14,609 bases of DNA from JBIIUJ01 sp044340025 (GCA_044340025.1 JBIIUJ010000062.1:1-14609), one strand, 5' to 3'; positions 7,397 through 13,951 are shown, counted from the stretch's first letter. Notes: a model not told the origin generated them from the sequence alone. Numbers and translations: made by a program.

Positions 7397-8812
7397 ATGC
7401 CGATCAGTCCCGCCTATCGCCCCGCGCAAGCCTTCGCCGCCCTCGGGCCGGAGTTTGCCGACCCGGTCTCGCCAGCGGATTTCCCCAAGGCGATCCTACG
7501 CCATCGCAACCAGCGCGCAGCCGCTACGGTGGGCCTCGGCGACCTGACGGACGCGGAGTGGATCGCCCATTTCGCGCGGTTCGAGCCCTTGCCGGGCGCC
7601 ATGGCCCGGCCGCTCGCCATGCGCTATCACGGCCATCAGTTCCAGACCTACAATCCGCAACTGGGCGATGGGCGTGGATTTCTTTTCGCCCAGCTGCGCG
7701 ATGATCGCGGCCGGCTGCTCGATCTCGGCACGAAAGGCTCGGGCCAGACGCCCTATTCGCGGCAGGGAGACGGGCGGCTGACGCTGAAGGGCGGCGTGCG
7801 CGAAGCGCTGGCCACCGCCATGCTGGAGAGCCTGGGCGTGCCCACGTCGCGCACGTTCAGCCTGATCGAAACCGGCGAGCAGCTTGCCCGCAACGACGAG
7901 CCATCGCCCACGCGCTCGTCCGTTTTGGTGCGGCTTCAGCACAGCCACGTCCGGTTTGGTACGTTCCAGCGCCATTCCTATCACGATGCGCCCGCCAATC
8001 TGACTGCCCTCGTCGACCATTGCGCCGCCTGCTACTACCCCGAGCTTCTGGCGCTGGAAGGGGAGGCGCGGGTCGCCGGTCTGGTGCGCGCCGCCGCGCT
8101 CGCCGGCGCCGAGACGGTGGCGGCCTGGATGGCGGCGGGCTTTGTTCATGGCGTGCTCAACACCGACAACATGAACATCACCGGCGAGAGCTTCGACTAT
8201 GGCCCCTACCGGTTCCTGCCGGTCGCCGACGCCAATTTCACCGCCGCCTATTTCGACCACACGGGCCTCTATGCCTATGGCCGCCAGCCGCAGGCCGTGT
8301 TCTGGAACCTGAAGCAGCTTGCCGGCGCGCTCTCGCTGATCTGCCCGGCCGAGGCGCTGGTGGACGCAGCCAATGCCTATGCGCCCGCCTTCGCCAACGC
8401 CCAGCGCGCCCGCCTGCACGCCCGCCTGGGCGTGGCCGAGACCGGCGACGCGGAGGCCGACGCCGCCTTCCTCAACGCGATGTACGCTTTCCTCTCGGCG
8501 AGCGGGGCGCCGTTCGAGCGCTTTTTCTACGACTGGTTCTGCGGGGAGGAGAGCGCGGCGCGCGCTGCGCAAAGCCCGCTCGCGTCGGCCTACGCCAGCG
8601 AGGGGTTCGCGCCCGTGCGCGCAGGCCTCGCCGCCCGCGCGCCGGTGCGGCCCGAGCGGCTCGCCCATCCCTATTTCGCGCGGGGCGCGCCGGCGAGCCT
8701 GCATATCGACGTGATCGAGGCGCTCTGGGACCAGATCGCGCGCGAGGACGACTGGTCGGGCTTCGAGGCCGCGCTCGCCCGCATCGAGATGCAGCGCGAG
8801 GCGCTGGCGTGA
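7397..8812 (+). CDS. selO: SelO/YdiU family AMP transferase (pseudokinase)
   Basis: A 471-residue SelO protein (E. coli homologue about 478). SelO has an inverted-nucleotide pseudokinase fold and transfers AMP from ATP to Ser, Thr or Tyr of target proteins, with a role in redox stress. Against the characterised Pseudomonas syringae enzyme I can place K113 (LDLGTKGSGQTPYSR), E136 (GGVREAL), R179 and R186 (VLVRLQHSHVRFG), metal ligand N258 (TDNMNI) and catalytic D267 (FDYGP), all present. Family landmarks MRYHGHQF (75-82) and QLGDGRGFLF (88-97) are intact. The C-terminus ends ...ARIEMQREALA and lacks the terminal Cys-containing tail (CSS-like, or Sec in animals) I expect for the family. The gene has no Shine-Dalgarno and is divergent from nhaA. 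Confidence 0.94.
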   Translation: MPISPAYRPAQAFAALGPEFADPVSPADFPKAILRHRNQRAAATVGLGDLTDAEWIAHFARFEPLPGAMARPLAMRYHGHQFQTYNPQLGDGRGFLFAQLRDDRGRLLDLGTKGSGQTPYSRQGDGRLTLKGGVREALATAMLESLGVPTSRTFSLIETGEQLARNDEPSPTRSSVLVRLQHSHVRFGTFQRHSYHDAPANLTALVDHCAACYYPELLALEGEARVAGLVRAAALAGAETVAAWMAAGFVHGVLNTDNMNITGESFDYGPYRFLPVADANFTAAYFDHTGLYAYGRQPQAVFWNLKQLAGALSLICPAEALVDAANAYAPAFANAQRARLHARLGVAETGDAEADAAFLNAMYAFLSASGAPFERFFYDWFCGEESAARAAQSPLASAYASEGFAPVRAGLAARAPVRPERLAHPYFARGAPASLHIDVIEALWDQIAREDDWSGFEAALARIEMQREALA

Positions 8813-9101
8813 GCGCGCGCGCCGGTGAAGATCAGTCAGCCTGCCTTGGCCAATTCAACCACTTAGGCCGCCACATCGGTTTAGTCGCATCAGCCAATGT
8901 CGGCTAAGGCGGGAAGAATCGGGACCATGGGAGCGGCGATCATATCGTAACCCAAAGACCCGTTCGAATGGCGAAAGCCGGCCGGGAGCGGACTCACGGC
9001 ATTGAAGCGATCAAGATATGAAAGTAGCCGTCGCCGGCGATTGGCCACACTAGATGCCGTCATGAAACGGCAACACAGCGCGGCGAAACAACCCTAGCCG
9101 G
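8813..9101. other. Gene-poor stretch downstream of selO, island left end
   Basis: No recognisable gene. Base composition drops compared with selO and contains several TAA/TAG stops in all frames. The only open frame of note is on the minus strand, 8890-9063: 57 codons from ATG to TGA, without a Shine-Dalgarno and without similarity I recognise. A plus-strand frame from ATG 8898 stops after 17 codons, then stays open for about 48 more codons to a TAG near 9094; it could be a degraded coding remnant. I see no terminator with a U-tract after selO, no transposase, no integrase and no copy of the tRNA 3' end. Confidence 0.4.
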
Positions 9102-9123
9102 AATATGTCATCAGTGTAATATT
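9102..9123 (+). promoter_or_regulatory. 22-bp dyad, likely operator of the HTH-ASCH operon
   Basis: AATATGTCA (9102-9110), four spacer bases, TGTAATATT (9115-9123). The dyad pattern is AATAT-nn-CA-nnnn-TG-nn-ATATT, symmetrical at 14 of 22 positions and AT-rich in a GC-rich setting. It lies 34 bp before the chosen ATG of the HTH gene. The right half contains TAATAT, which could serve as a -10 element, so binding here would block the promoter. Autorepression by the adjacent XRE protein is the natural reading, as in toxin-antitoxin operons. Confidence 0.5.
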
Positions 9124-9157
9124 GGGGGCCGATTCTATCGATGGGAGCGAGGCTTGG

Positions 9158-9949
9158 ATGAAGGTTGTCGGTAAGGTTTTTGAGGTGAAGCCAGCGGATG
9201 GCGAGTCCGACGACGCGCATATTGGTCAACGTCTGCGAGAGATCCGCAAGCTTGCCGGCCTTACGCAGGAGCAGCTCGCCGAACGTCTGAATATCGGTCA
9301 AGCGGCGCTATCGCGTGTCGAAAAGCGCCGCGATATTCTCGTATCCACCTTGCGCGATTATCTCGGCGCACTTGGCGCAACACTGCGCATTGATGCCCGC
9401 TTTGACGACGCTTCCGCTCTTGTGGCCAATGTTCATGAAGCTGATTTCTGCTTCGATCCGGTCGATGAAAACCAACTCCTATTGCCGATAATAGGCGAGG
9501 ACCGGCTGCCTGCACGGCGCGATGTCGTATTCAGCATCAGGCCGGACTATTGTGAAAAGATCGTCTGCGGTGCCAAGACCGTTGAGCTTCGGCGGCGGTT
9601 TCCAATGTCGGTACCCACCGGAACAACCGCGCTGATATACGCGACAAGCCCCACCCGCGCGCTGCTTGGCATCGCTGAAATCGGACAAGTGCATCGCTGC
9701 GCACCCGAAGACATCTGGAAGACCTTCTCTAAGCGCGCCTGCATCGCGCGCAAGGATTTCGATAGCTATTTTTACGGCGTGGAGCACGGCTACGCCATCG
9801 AGCTCAAGAGCGCCAAGCGTCTGCGGCGCCCGCTCGAATTGGGCGAGCTTCGCGACCGATTTAACTTCGAGCCCCCGCAGTCATTCCTCTATGCGACACC
9901 CCAGATGCGGGAAGCCCTCAGTTATGAGTGTTCCGAAGTACCTCATTGA
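9158..9949 (+). CDS. XRE helix-turn-helix / ASCH domain fusion
   Basis: A 263-residue two-domain protein. Residues 19-65 are a Cro/C1-type helix-turn-helix (IGQRLREIRKLAGLTQEQLA..LNIGQAALSRVEKRRDILVSTL), of the subtype common in antitoxin repressors. Residues about 121-246 look like an ASCH (PUA-fold) domain: VFSIRPDYCEKIVCGAKTVE then LRRR, the family's S-I-x-P-x-Y...I..G.K..E.R pattern, followed by ALIYATSPTRALLGIAEIG and, near the end, PPQSF (239-243). ASCH domains are thought to bind RNA or modified nucleotides. I chose ATG 9158 (GAGG five bases upstream) over TTG 9122, which would fall in the operator. Codon usage is less GC-biased than in flanking genes. It overlaps the PIN-GNAT gene by 26 bp. 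Probable role: autorepressor and antitoxin or sensor partner. Confidence 0.8.
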   Translation: MKVVGKVFEVKPADGESDDAHIGQRLREIRKLAGLTQEQLAERLNIGQAALSRVEKRRDILVSTLRDYLGALGATLRIDARFDDASALVANVHEADFCFDPVDENQLLLPIIGEDRLPARRDVVFSIRPDYCEKIVCGAKTVELRRRFPMSVPTGTTALIYATSPTRALLGIAEIGQVHRCAPEDIWKTFSKRACIARKDFDSYFYGVEHGYAIELKSAKRLRRPLELGELRDRFNFEPPQSFLYATPQMREALSYECSEVPH

Positions 9950-11459
9950 TACCAACGTTTTCATCGGCCTCGAGGATCATGCAGAGGTCCCTCCCAACTT
10001 CGCTGCGCTGCTGCAACTGACGGCGCGCAACGGCGTGGGGGTGTTCGTCCATGCTGCAGCGATCGACGATATTCAACGCGATCGAGATCAGGCGCGGCGT
10101 CGTGTGTCGCTTAGCAAGATCTGCAAATTCCCGATCATAGACAAGGTAATCGGCCTGGATCAAGCCGAGCTAGAGGCGTGTTTCGGGGCAATCCGAAAGC
10201 CCAATGATCTAGTCGACGCGACCCTGCTTCATGCGCTCGAAATCGGTGTCGCCGACTTTCTCGTTACGGAAGATCAGGGTTTGCATGAGCGCGCGCGCCG
10301 CACATCAGCAATGCTGGGCGACCGAGTTCTCTATGTCGCCGACGCAGTATCGTTTCTGCGCACCACGTATGAGCCGATCGAGGTCGCGCTCCCGCAGATT
10401 CAGGAAATGAATGCCCACAGCATTCCGGCGAGCGATCCAATCTTTGAGAGCCTGCGCAGTGACTATCCGGGCTTTGACGAATGGTGGCGCGAGAAATGCG
10501 TAAAGCCGATGCGCAAATGCTGGACTGTCGTCGATGATGGCGCCATCGCAGGCCTCGTCGTGCGCAAGGATGAAGAGCCAGGTGCAACCGATGCGAGTCT
10601 CCCCGGCGCCAAGATCCTCAAGGTTTGCACATTTAAGGTTCGGCCGGAGAGCCGGGGCGTCAAACTCGGCGAACTACTGCTAAAGCAAATCCTCTGGTAT
10701 GCGCAGACCAACCGGCACGATGTCGTCTATCTGACCACCTATGCGAGCCAAGCGACGCTCATCGATCTGCTCGAATTTTATGGCTTCGTGCATACTTATG
10801 ACAATGCGAACGGCGAGCGCGTTTATGAAAGGTCGCTCTCGCGAGACCGCATCGCGTCTGTCCCCGGCGAGTCCCTTTTTGACCTAGCACGCCGCAACTA
10901 TCCGCGGTTCGCTACGGGAATAGGTGTCAGCGCCTATGTCATCCCGATTCAAGAGGCCTATCACGAAGTGCTGTTTCCTGAACTCGCGCGGCGCAGGCAG
11001 TTGAGCCTGTTTGGCACGGCGGCGGATATCGGCATCCACATGCCGGGCAACACCATCCGCAAGGTCTATCTATGCCGCGCACAGGCGCAGATCGTCCAGC
11101 CAGGCGCATTGCTATTCTTTTACAAAGGAAAGTCGGTCAATGCCCCATCGCAGGCGATTACTACGGTCGGTATCTTCGAGGAAATGGCGCTTGCTAGCTC
11201 GAACGAGGAGTTGCGGCGCATGGCGGGCGGCAGGTCTGTTTACAGCGGTGCCCAGCTCACTAGGTTAGCGCCAACGCTGGCGCGCCCGGTCAAGGTGATC
11301 AATTTCCTGCTTGCTGGACATTTCGACCCCGTGATCTGTTTGCGGACTTTGAAGGAAGGAAAGGTATTCGCTTGTCACCCACCACAATCGATTAAGCATC
11401 TAGATCCTGCCCAGCAGAGTGCACTGCTGCGCCATGCCAATCTTGGGTTCGCGACTTAA
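9924..11459 (+). CDS. PIN / GNAT / ASCH-like three-domain protein
   Basis: A 511-residue fusion. Residues 5-145 look like a PIN ribonuclease domain, with acidic candidates D9 (YLIDTNVF), D48/D49, D95/D98 (NDLVDATLLHAL) and D117 (FLVTEDQGL), so metal-dependent RNase activity is plausible. Residues about 178-307 resemble a GNAT acetyltransferase: CTFKVRPESRGVKLGELLLK (235-254) fits the acetyl-CoA motif and EFYGFV (284-289) the end of the fold. Residues about 360-500 look PUA/ASCH-like: MPGNTIRKVYLCRAQAQIV, GALLFFYKG, AITTVGIFEE, RSVYS and PPQSI (486-490). The ATG at 9924 lies inside the upstream gene, in another frame, with GGGAAG nine bases before it; the first in-frame ATG at 9666 would only translate antitoxin sequence out of frame. 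Codon use suggests transfer. Likely the effector of a toxin-antitoxin-like pair; alternatively an RNA-modifying or defence enzyme. Confidence 0.78.
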   Translation: MSVPKYLIDTNVFIGLEDHAEVPPNFAALLQLTARNGVGVFVHAAAIDDIQRDRDQARRRVSLSKICKFPIIDKVIGLDQAELEACFGAIRKPNDLVDATLLHALEIGVADFLVTEDQGLHERARRTSAMLGDRVLYVADAVSFLRTTYEPIEVALPQIQEMNAHSIPASDPIFESLRSDYPGFDEWWREKCVKPMRKCWTVVDDGAIAGLVVRKDEEPGATDASLPGAKILKVCTFKVRPESRGVKLGELLLKQILWYAQTNRHDVVYLTTYASQATLIDLLEFYGFVHTYDNANGERVYERSLSRDRIASVPGESLFDLARRNYPRFATGIGVSAYVIPIQEAYHEVLFPELARRRQLSLFGTAADIGIHMPGNTIRKVYLCRAQAQIVQPGALLFFYKGKSVNAPSQAITTVGIFEEMALASSNEELRRMAGGRSVYSGAQLTRLAPTLARPVKVINFLLAGHFDPVICLRTLKEGKVFACHPPQSIKHLDPAQQSALLRHANLGFAT

Positions 11460-11743
11460 GCCAGCGTATCGCACTGCTGGGTTGGTCAGACGTCGGCAAT
11501 ACGACGATGCCGGAGGCGGATTTTGCATGGGGTTTCCACGAAGCCATTTGAAATGCGGTCCAGCCCTTCCATGCTTATTGACCGCTTTTGGCAGTGATGA
11601 AAACGGTAGTGAATGACAGCGCTGCGGGCGTATTGCGGACATGAGCCAAAATCGCCAGGGCGCTAGCAACTGCTTTCCAATTTCGTCGGGCGCTTCCTAA
11701 CCGATATTCGGGCGCGTCTTGACCGGCACGCATAGCGAGGGCG
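11460..11743. other. Gene-free stretch between PIN-GNAT gene and tRNA-Arg
   Basis: I find no supportable gene. Open frames here are short, overlap the end of the PIN-GNAT gene and lack ribosome binding sites. The stretch is compositionally mixed. It holds a weak terminator-like hairpin (11551-11589) and a 10-bp direct repeat that copies the tRNA 3' flank (11710-11748), listed separately. No integrase, transposase or CRISPR-like repeats are visible. Confidence 0.4.
11551..11589 (+). terminator. Weak terminator-like hairpin after PIN-GNAT gene
   Basis: AAATGCGGTC (11551-11560) faces GACCGCTTTT (11580-11589). Nine of ten positions can pair around a 19-base loop, and the descending arm ends in four Ts. 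The loop is long and the stem short, so this is only a candidate end for the HTH-ASCH/PIN-GNAT transcript. Confidence 0.28.
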
Positions 11744-11748
11744 CGTCT
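11710..11748. repeat. 10-bp direct repeat reaching into tRNA-Arg 3' end
   Basis: GGGCGCGTCT occurs at 11710-11719 and at 11739-11748, 29 bp apart. The second copy covers the last five bases of the tRNA gene and its 3' flank. Such a partial copy beside a tRNA 3' end can be a trace of site-specific integration or excision, but ten GC-rich bases could also recur by chance. Confidence 0.35.
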
Positions 11749-11817
11749 CCGGCAGGGCTCGAACCTGCGACCCTTCGTTTAGGAAACGAATGCTCTATCC
11801 TGCTGAGCTACGGAGAC
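11744..11817 (-). tRNA. tRNA-Arg (anticodon CCU)
   Basis: Folding the minus strand gives a complete 74-nt cloverleaf. The acceptor stem is GTCTCCG/CGGAGAC with discriminator G. The D-arm is GCTC-AGCAGGATA-GAGC, the anticodon stem TTCGT/ACGAA with loop TTCCTAA (anticodon CCT, reading AGG), the variable loop GGGTC, and the T-arm GCAGG-TTCGAGC-CCTGC. CCA is not encoded (CGC follows), as usual in many alphaproteobacteria. Its 3' end points toward the accessory segment at 8813-11743. Confidence 0.97.
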
Positions 11818-11827
11818 CGCACCGGGC

Positions 11828-11855
11828 GATGTAGCCGCTTCGAAGGCGCGCGCAA
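11828..11855 (-). promoter_or_regulatory. Candidate tRNA-Arg promoter
   Basis: On the minus strand TTGCGC (plus 11850-11855) and TACATC (11828-11833) are separated by 16 bp, placing initiation a few bases before the tRNA 5' end at 11817. The -35 matches consensus at TTG and the -10 at TA plus one more base. Plausible from position. Confidence 0.4.
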
Positions 11856-11872
11856 AGCCGCCCTGCGCGGTC

Positions 11873-11896
11873 GCACCTGTCGTCGCAGACAGGTGC
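11873..11896. other. Perfect 9-bp hairpin between tRNA-Arg and nuclease gene
   Basis: GCACCTGTC (11873-11881) pairs perfectly with GACAGGTGC (11888-11896) around the loop GTCGCA. No U-tract follows on either strand, so it is not an ordinary terminator. It lies 57 bp before the nuclease start and upstream of the tRNA promoter candidate. It could be a protein-binding dyad or part of an mRNA leader. Confidence 0.5.
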
Positions 11897-11952
11897 AGGC
11901 GGGCCGAGCGATCCGTATGTTCCTCTTCTGTTCCAGCAGAGGGAGCGCGCCG

Positions 11953-12738
11953 ATGCGCCGCCTGATCGTTTCCGCCGCCCTGGGCGGCCTGTGCCTTGCC
12001 GTGGCCGCGTTCGGGCCGATCCCAAGTTCGCTTCAGCCGGGCGAGACAGGGCGTGTCGCGCAGGTGATCGATGGCGACAGCCTGCGCCTGACCAGCGGGC
12101 TGGTGGTCCGGCTCGCCGAGATCGACGCCCCGCGCGAGCAGCCGGGCGACCCCTATGGCGCGCAGGCCACGGCCGCGCTGCGGGCGCTCGCGGCGGGCAA
12201 GACGGTGCAATTGCGCTATGGCGGCCTGCGGCGCGACAAGCGCGGCCGCGCGCTCGCCCAGGTGTTCATTCCCGGCGCTCAGCCCGTCTGGCTCCAGCGC
12301 GAGATGCTGGCCCGGGGGCTCGCGCGGGTTCACACCTGGCCCGACAACAGGGCGGAGGCCCAGACGCTGCTCAATGCGGAAGCCACAGCCCGCAGCGCGC
12401 GGCGCGGGCTCTGGGCATCGCCAGTCTATGCGGTGCGCACCGCCGATCCCAATCACCTCCTGCGCCACCATCGCAGCTTCCAGCTCGTGGAGGGCAAGGT
12501 GGCCGAGGTGGCCGAGCGGCGCGGCCGCATCTATCTGAATTTCGGCGAGAACTACCGCACCGACTTTACCATCACGGTCGATCCGGCGGCCGCGAGGCTG
12601 TGGTCGGGCGGGCCGGCGGGCCTGCAGCAGCTGCAAGGCAAGACCATCCGGGTGCGCGGCTGGCTTTCGGAATTCAACGGCCCCGCCATCCGGGCCAACC
12701 ATCCCGAACAGATCGAGATCCTGCGCGTGCGTAACTAG
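11953..12738 (+). CDS. Secreted thermonuclease (SNase)-like protein
   Basis: A 261-residue protein with an N-terminal signal-like segment (MRRLIVSAALGGLCLAVAAF) and a staphylococcal-nuclease-fold domain at about 33-155. DGDSLRLTSGLVVRLAEIDA (40-59) carries the metal-binding aspartates D40/D42 and R53 (nuclease Arg35 equivalent). E62 in APREQPGDPYG is the likely general base, and R99 in DKRGRALAQVF the second catalytic arginine. GLARVHTWPDN and RRGLWA follow as in many bacterial homologues. All catalytic positions appear present, so DNA/RNA hydrolysis outside the cytoplasm is plausible. A C-terminal domain (about 176-258, VEGKVAEVAERRGRIYLNFG...) resembles an OB-type extension found in proteobacterial relatives. 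ATG 11953 has GAGGGAG seven bases upstream; the in-frame upstream starts run into the tRNA or add a non-signal leader. Confidence 0.87.
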   Translation: MRRLIVSAALGGLCLAVAAFGPIPSSLQPGETGRVAQVIDGDSLRLTSGLVVRLAEIDAPREQPGDPYGAQATAALRALAAGKTVQLRYGGLRRDKRGRALAQVFIPGAQPVWLQREMLARGLARVHTWPDNRAEAQTLLNAEATARSARRGLWASPVYAVRTADPNHLLRHHRSFQLVEGKVAEVAERRGRIYLNFGENYRTDFTITVDPAAARLWSGGPAGLQQLQGKTIRVRGWLSEFNGPAIRANHPEQIEILRVRN

Positions 12739-12824
12739 CTCGAAACGGTGCGGCGGCCCCAACCCTTCCTTTACCATGACCGCGCAGGATCGCGCCGATC
12801 AGGTCCACAGGAAGGCAAAGCCCC
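12739..12824. other. Spacer between nuclease gene and pseB
   Basis: An 86-bp gap. AGGAAGG at about 12808-12814 serves as the pseB ribosome binding site. I see no terminator hairpin with a U-tract and no sigma-54 type promoter (TGGC-N7-TTGC), so co-transcription from the nuclease gene cannot be excluded. Confidence 0.35.
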
Positions 12825-13910
12825 ATGTCCGCCCAGAAGCGCGCCGTCGAAGAGACCCTTGGCGATCTCGCGCCGGCCTTCCTCACGCGGGATTTCCGCG
12901 CGCCATGGATCGATCTCAACGACAAGACGATCCTGATCACGGGCGGCTCGGGCTCTTTCGGGCGGGCGTTCGTGGCCGCCATCGCGCGCGAGTTTACCCC
13001 GCGCCGGTTGATCGTCTTTTCCCGCGATGAGCTGAAGCAGTATGAAATGGCGCAGGATTTCCCCGCGAGCGCCTATCCCTACCTGCGCTGGTTCATCGGC
13101 GACGTGCGCGATCAGGCGCGGCTGGAAATGGCGATGCGCGATGTGGACTATGTCATCCACGCCGCCGCGCTCAAGCATGTGCCGATCGCGGAATACAATC
13201 CGATGGAATGCGTGAAGACCAACGTCTTCGGCGCGGAGAATGTGGTGAACGCCGCCATCCGCCGGGACGTGAAAAAGGTGATCGCGCTCTCCACCGACAA
13301 GGCGGCCAACCCGATCAATCTCTATGGCGCCACCAAGCTCGCCGCCGACAAGATTTTTGTCGCGGCCAACAATCTCTCCGGCGCGGAAGGCACGCGGTTT
13401 TCGGTCGTGCGCTATGGCAATGTGGTGGGCTCGCGCGGGTCCGTCGTGCCCTTCTTCCAGAGGCTGGTGGCCGATGGCGCCAAGAGCCTTCCGATCACCG
13501 ATCCGCGCATGACGCGCTTCTGGATCACGCTGCCGCAGGGCGTGAACTTCACCCTCTCCAGCCTCGCTCTGATGCAGGGGCGCGAGATTTTCGTGCCCAA
13601 ACTGCCCTCGATGCGCACGACCGATCTCGCCCGCTCGCTGGCGCCGGGCCTGCCGCACACGATCGTGGGCATCCGCCCCGGCGAAAAGCTGCATGAGACG
13701 ATGGTGCCCGAAGACGACGGGCGCGCGACCGTGGCGCTGGCGGATCGCTACGCCATCCTGCCCGCCGATCAGGTCGAACTGCGCGCCGCCTATCTGGCCG
13801 ATGGCGCTGAAGCCTGCGCGGACGGCTTTTCCTACGCCAGCGACCAGAACCCCGAAGCTCTGGATGCGCGTGCGCTCCAGACCCTCCTGTCGCGCAGCTT
13901 CGCGGCCTGA
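12825..13910 (+). CDS. pseB: UDP-GlcNAc 4,6-dehydratase, PseB/FlmA type
   Basis: A 361-residue extended short-chain dehydrogenase of the PseB/FlaA1 (inverting 4,6-dehydratase) family. It catalyses the first step of pseudaminic acid synthesis, the sugar used to glycosylate flagellin, and also feeds other surface glycans. The NAD(P) loop GGSGSFG is at 40-46, SRDELKQYEM at 66-75, and IHAAALKHVPIAEYNPMECV at 111-130. The catalytic TDK is at 157-159 (STDKAANPINLYGATK) with Y167 and K171. RYGNVVGSRGSVVPFF and GIRPGEKLHETM later in the protein are family hallmarks. About 32 residues precede the usual start (LNDKTILITGG), and no other in-frame ATG or GTG lies between, so the extension seems real; AGGAAGG about ten bases upstream supports it. 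Its neighbour on the other strand is a flagellin, fitting the glycosylation role. Confidence 0.92.
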   Translation: MSAQKRAVEETLGDLAPAFLTRDFRAPWIDLNDKTILITGGSGSFGRAFVAAIAREFTPRRLIVFSRDELKQYEMAQDFPASAYPYLRWFIGDVRDQARLEMAMRDVDYVIHAAALKHVPIAEYNPMECVKTNVFGAENVVNAAIRRDVKKVIALSTDKAANPINLYGATKLAADKIFVAANNLSGAEGTRFSVVRYGNVVGSRGSVVPFFQRLVADGAKSLPITDPRMTRFWITLPQGVNFTLSSLALMQGREIFVPKLPSMRTTDLARSLAPGLPHTIVGIRPGEKLHETMVPEDDGRATVALADRYAILPADQVELRAAYLADGAEACADGFSYASDQNPEALDARALQTLLSRSFAA

Positions 13911-13951
13911 ACCGGCGCGGCTGGCTGCGCCGGCCCGGTTGCTGAAAATGC

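Noticed and set aside
8810..8812. Selenocysteine recoding of the selO TGA
   Set aside because: Bacterial SelO proteins are not known to use Sec. The frame after the TGA is not family-like, and no SECIS-like hairpin is evident just downstream.
8898..9096. A plus-strand frame from ATG 8898, open except for one early TAA
   Set aside because: It stops after 17 codons, resembles no protein I recognise, and its second half lacks a start with a ribosome binding site. Mentioned only as a possible relic.
9666..9923. An N-terminal extension of the PIN-GNAT protein from ATG 9666
   Set aside because: The 86 extra residues are the HTH-ASCH gene read in another frame and are serine/arginine-rich without structure. 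The PIN fold begins naturally at ATG 9924.
8880..11645. Imperfect inverted ends flanking the operon (AGCCAATGTCGGC near 8892; GCGGACATGAGCC near 11635)
   Set aside because: About nine of thirteen positions match after reversal, which is weak. No transposase or target duplication is present, so a transposon is not supported.
11400..11669. An 89-codon minus-strand ORF overlapping the end of the PIN-GNAT gene
   Set aside because: No ribosome binding site, overlaps a well-supported gene on the other strand, and its sequence looks like antisense noise.
11719..11952. An N-terminal extension of the nuclease gene from 11719
   Set aside because: It would run through tRNA-Arg in antisense. ATG 11953 has a good ribosome binding site and is followed directly by a signal-peptide-like segment.
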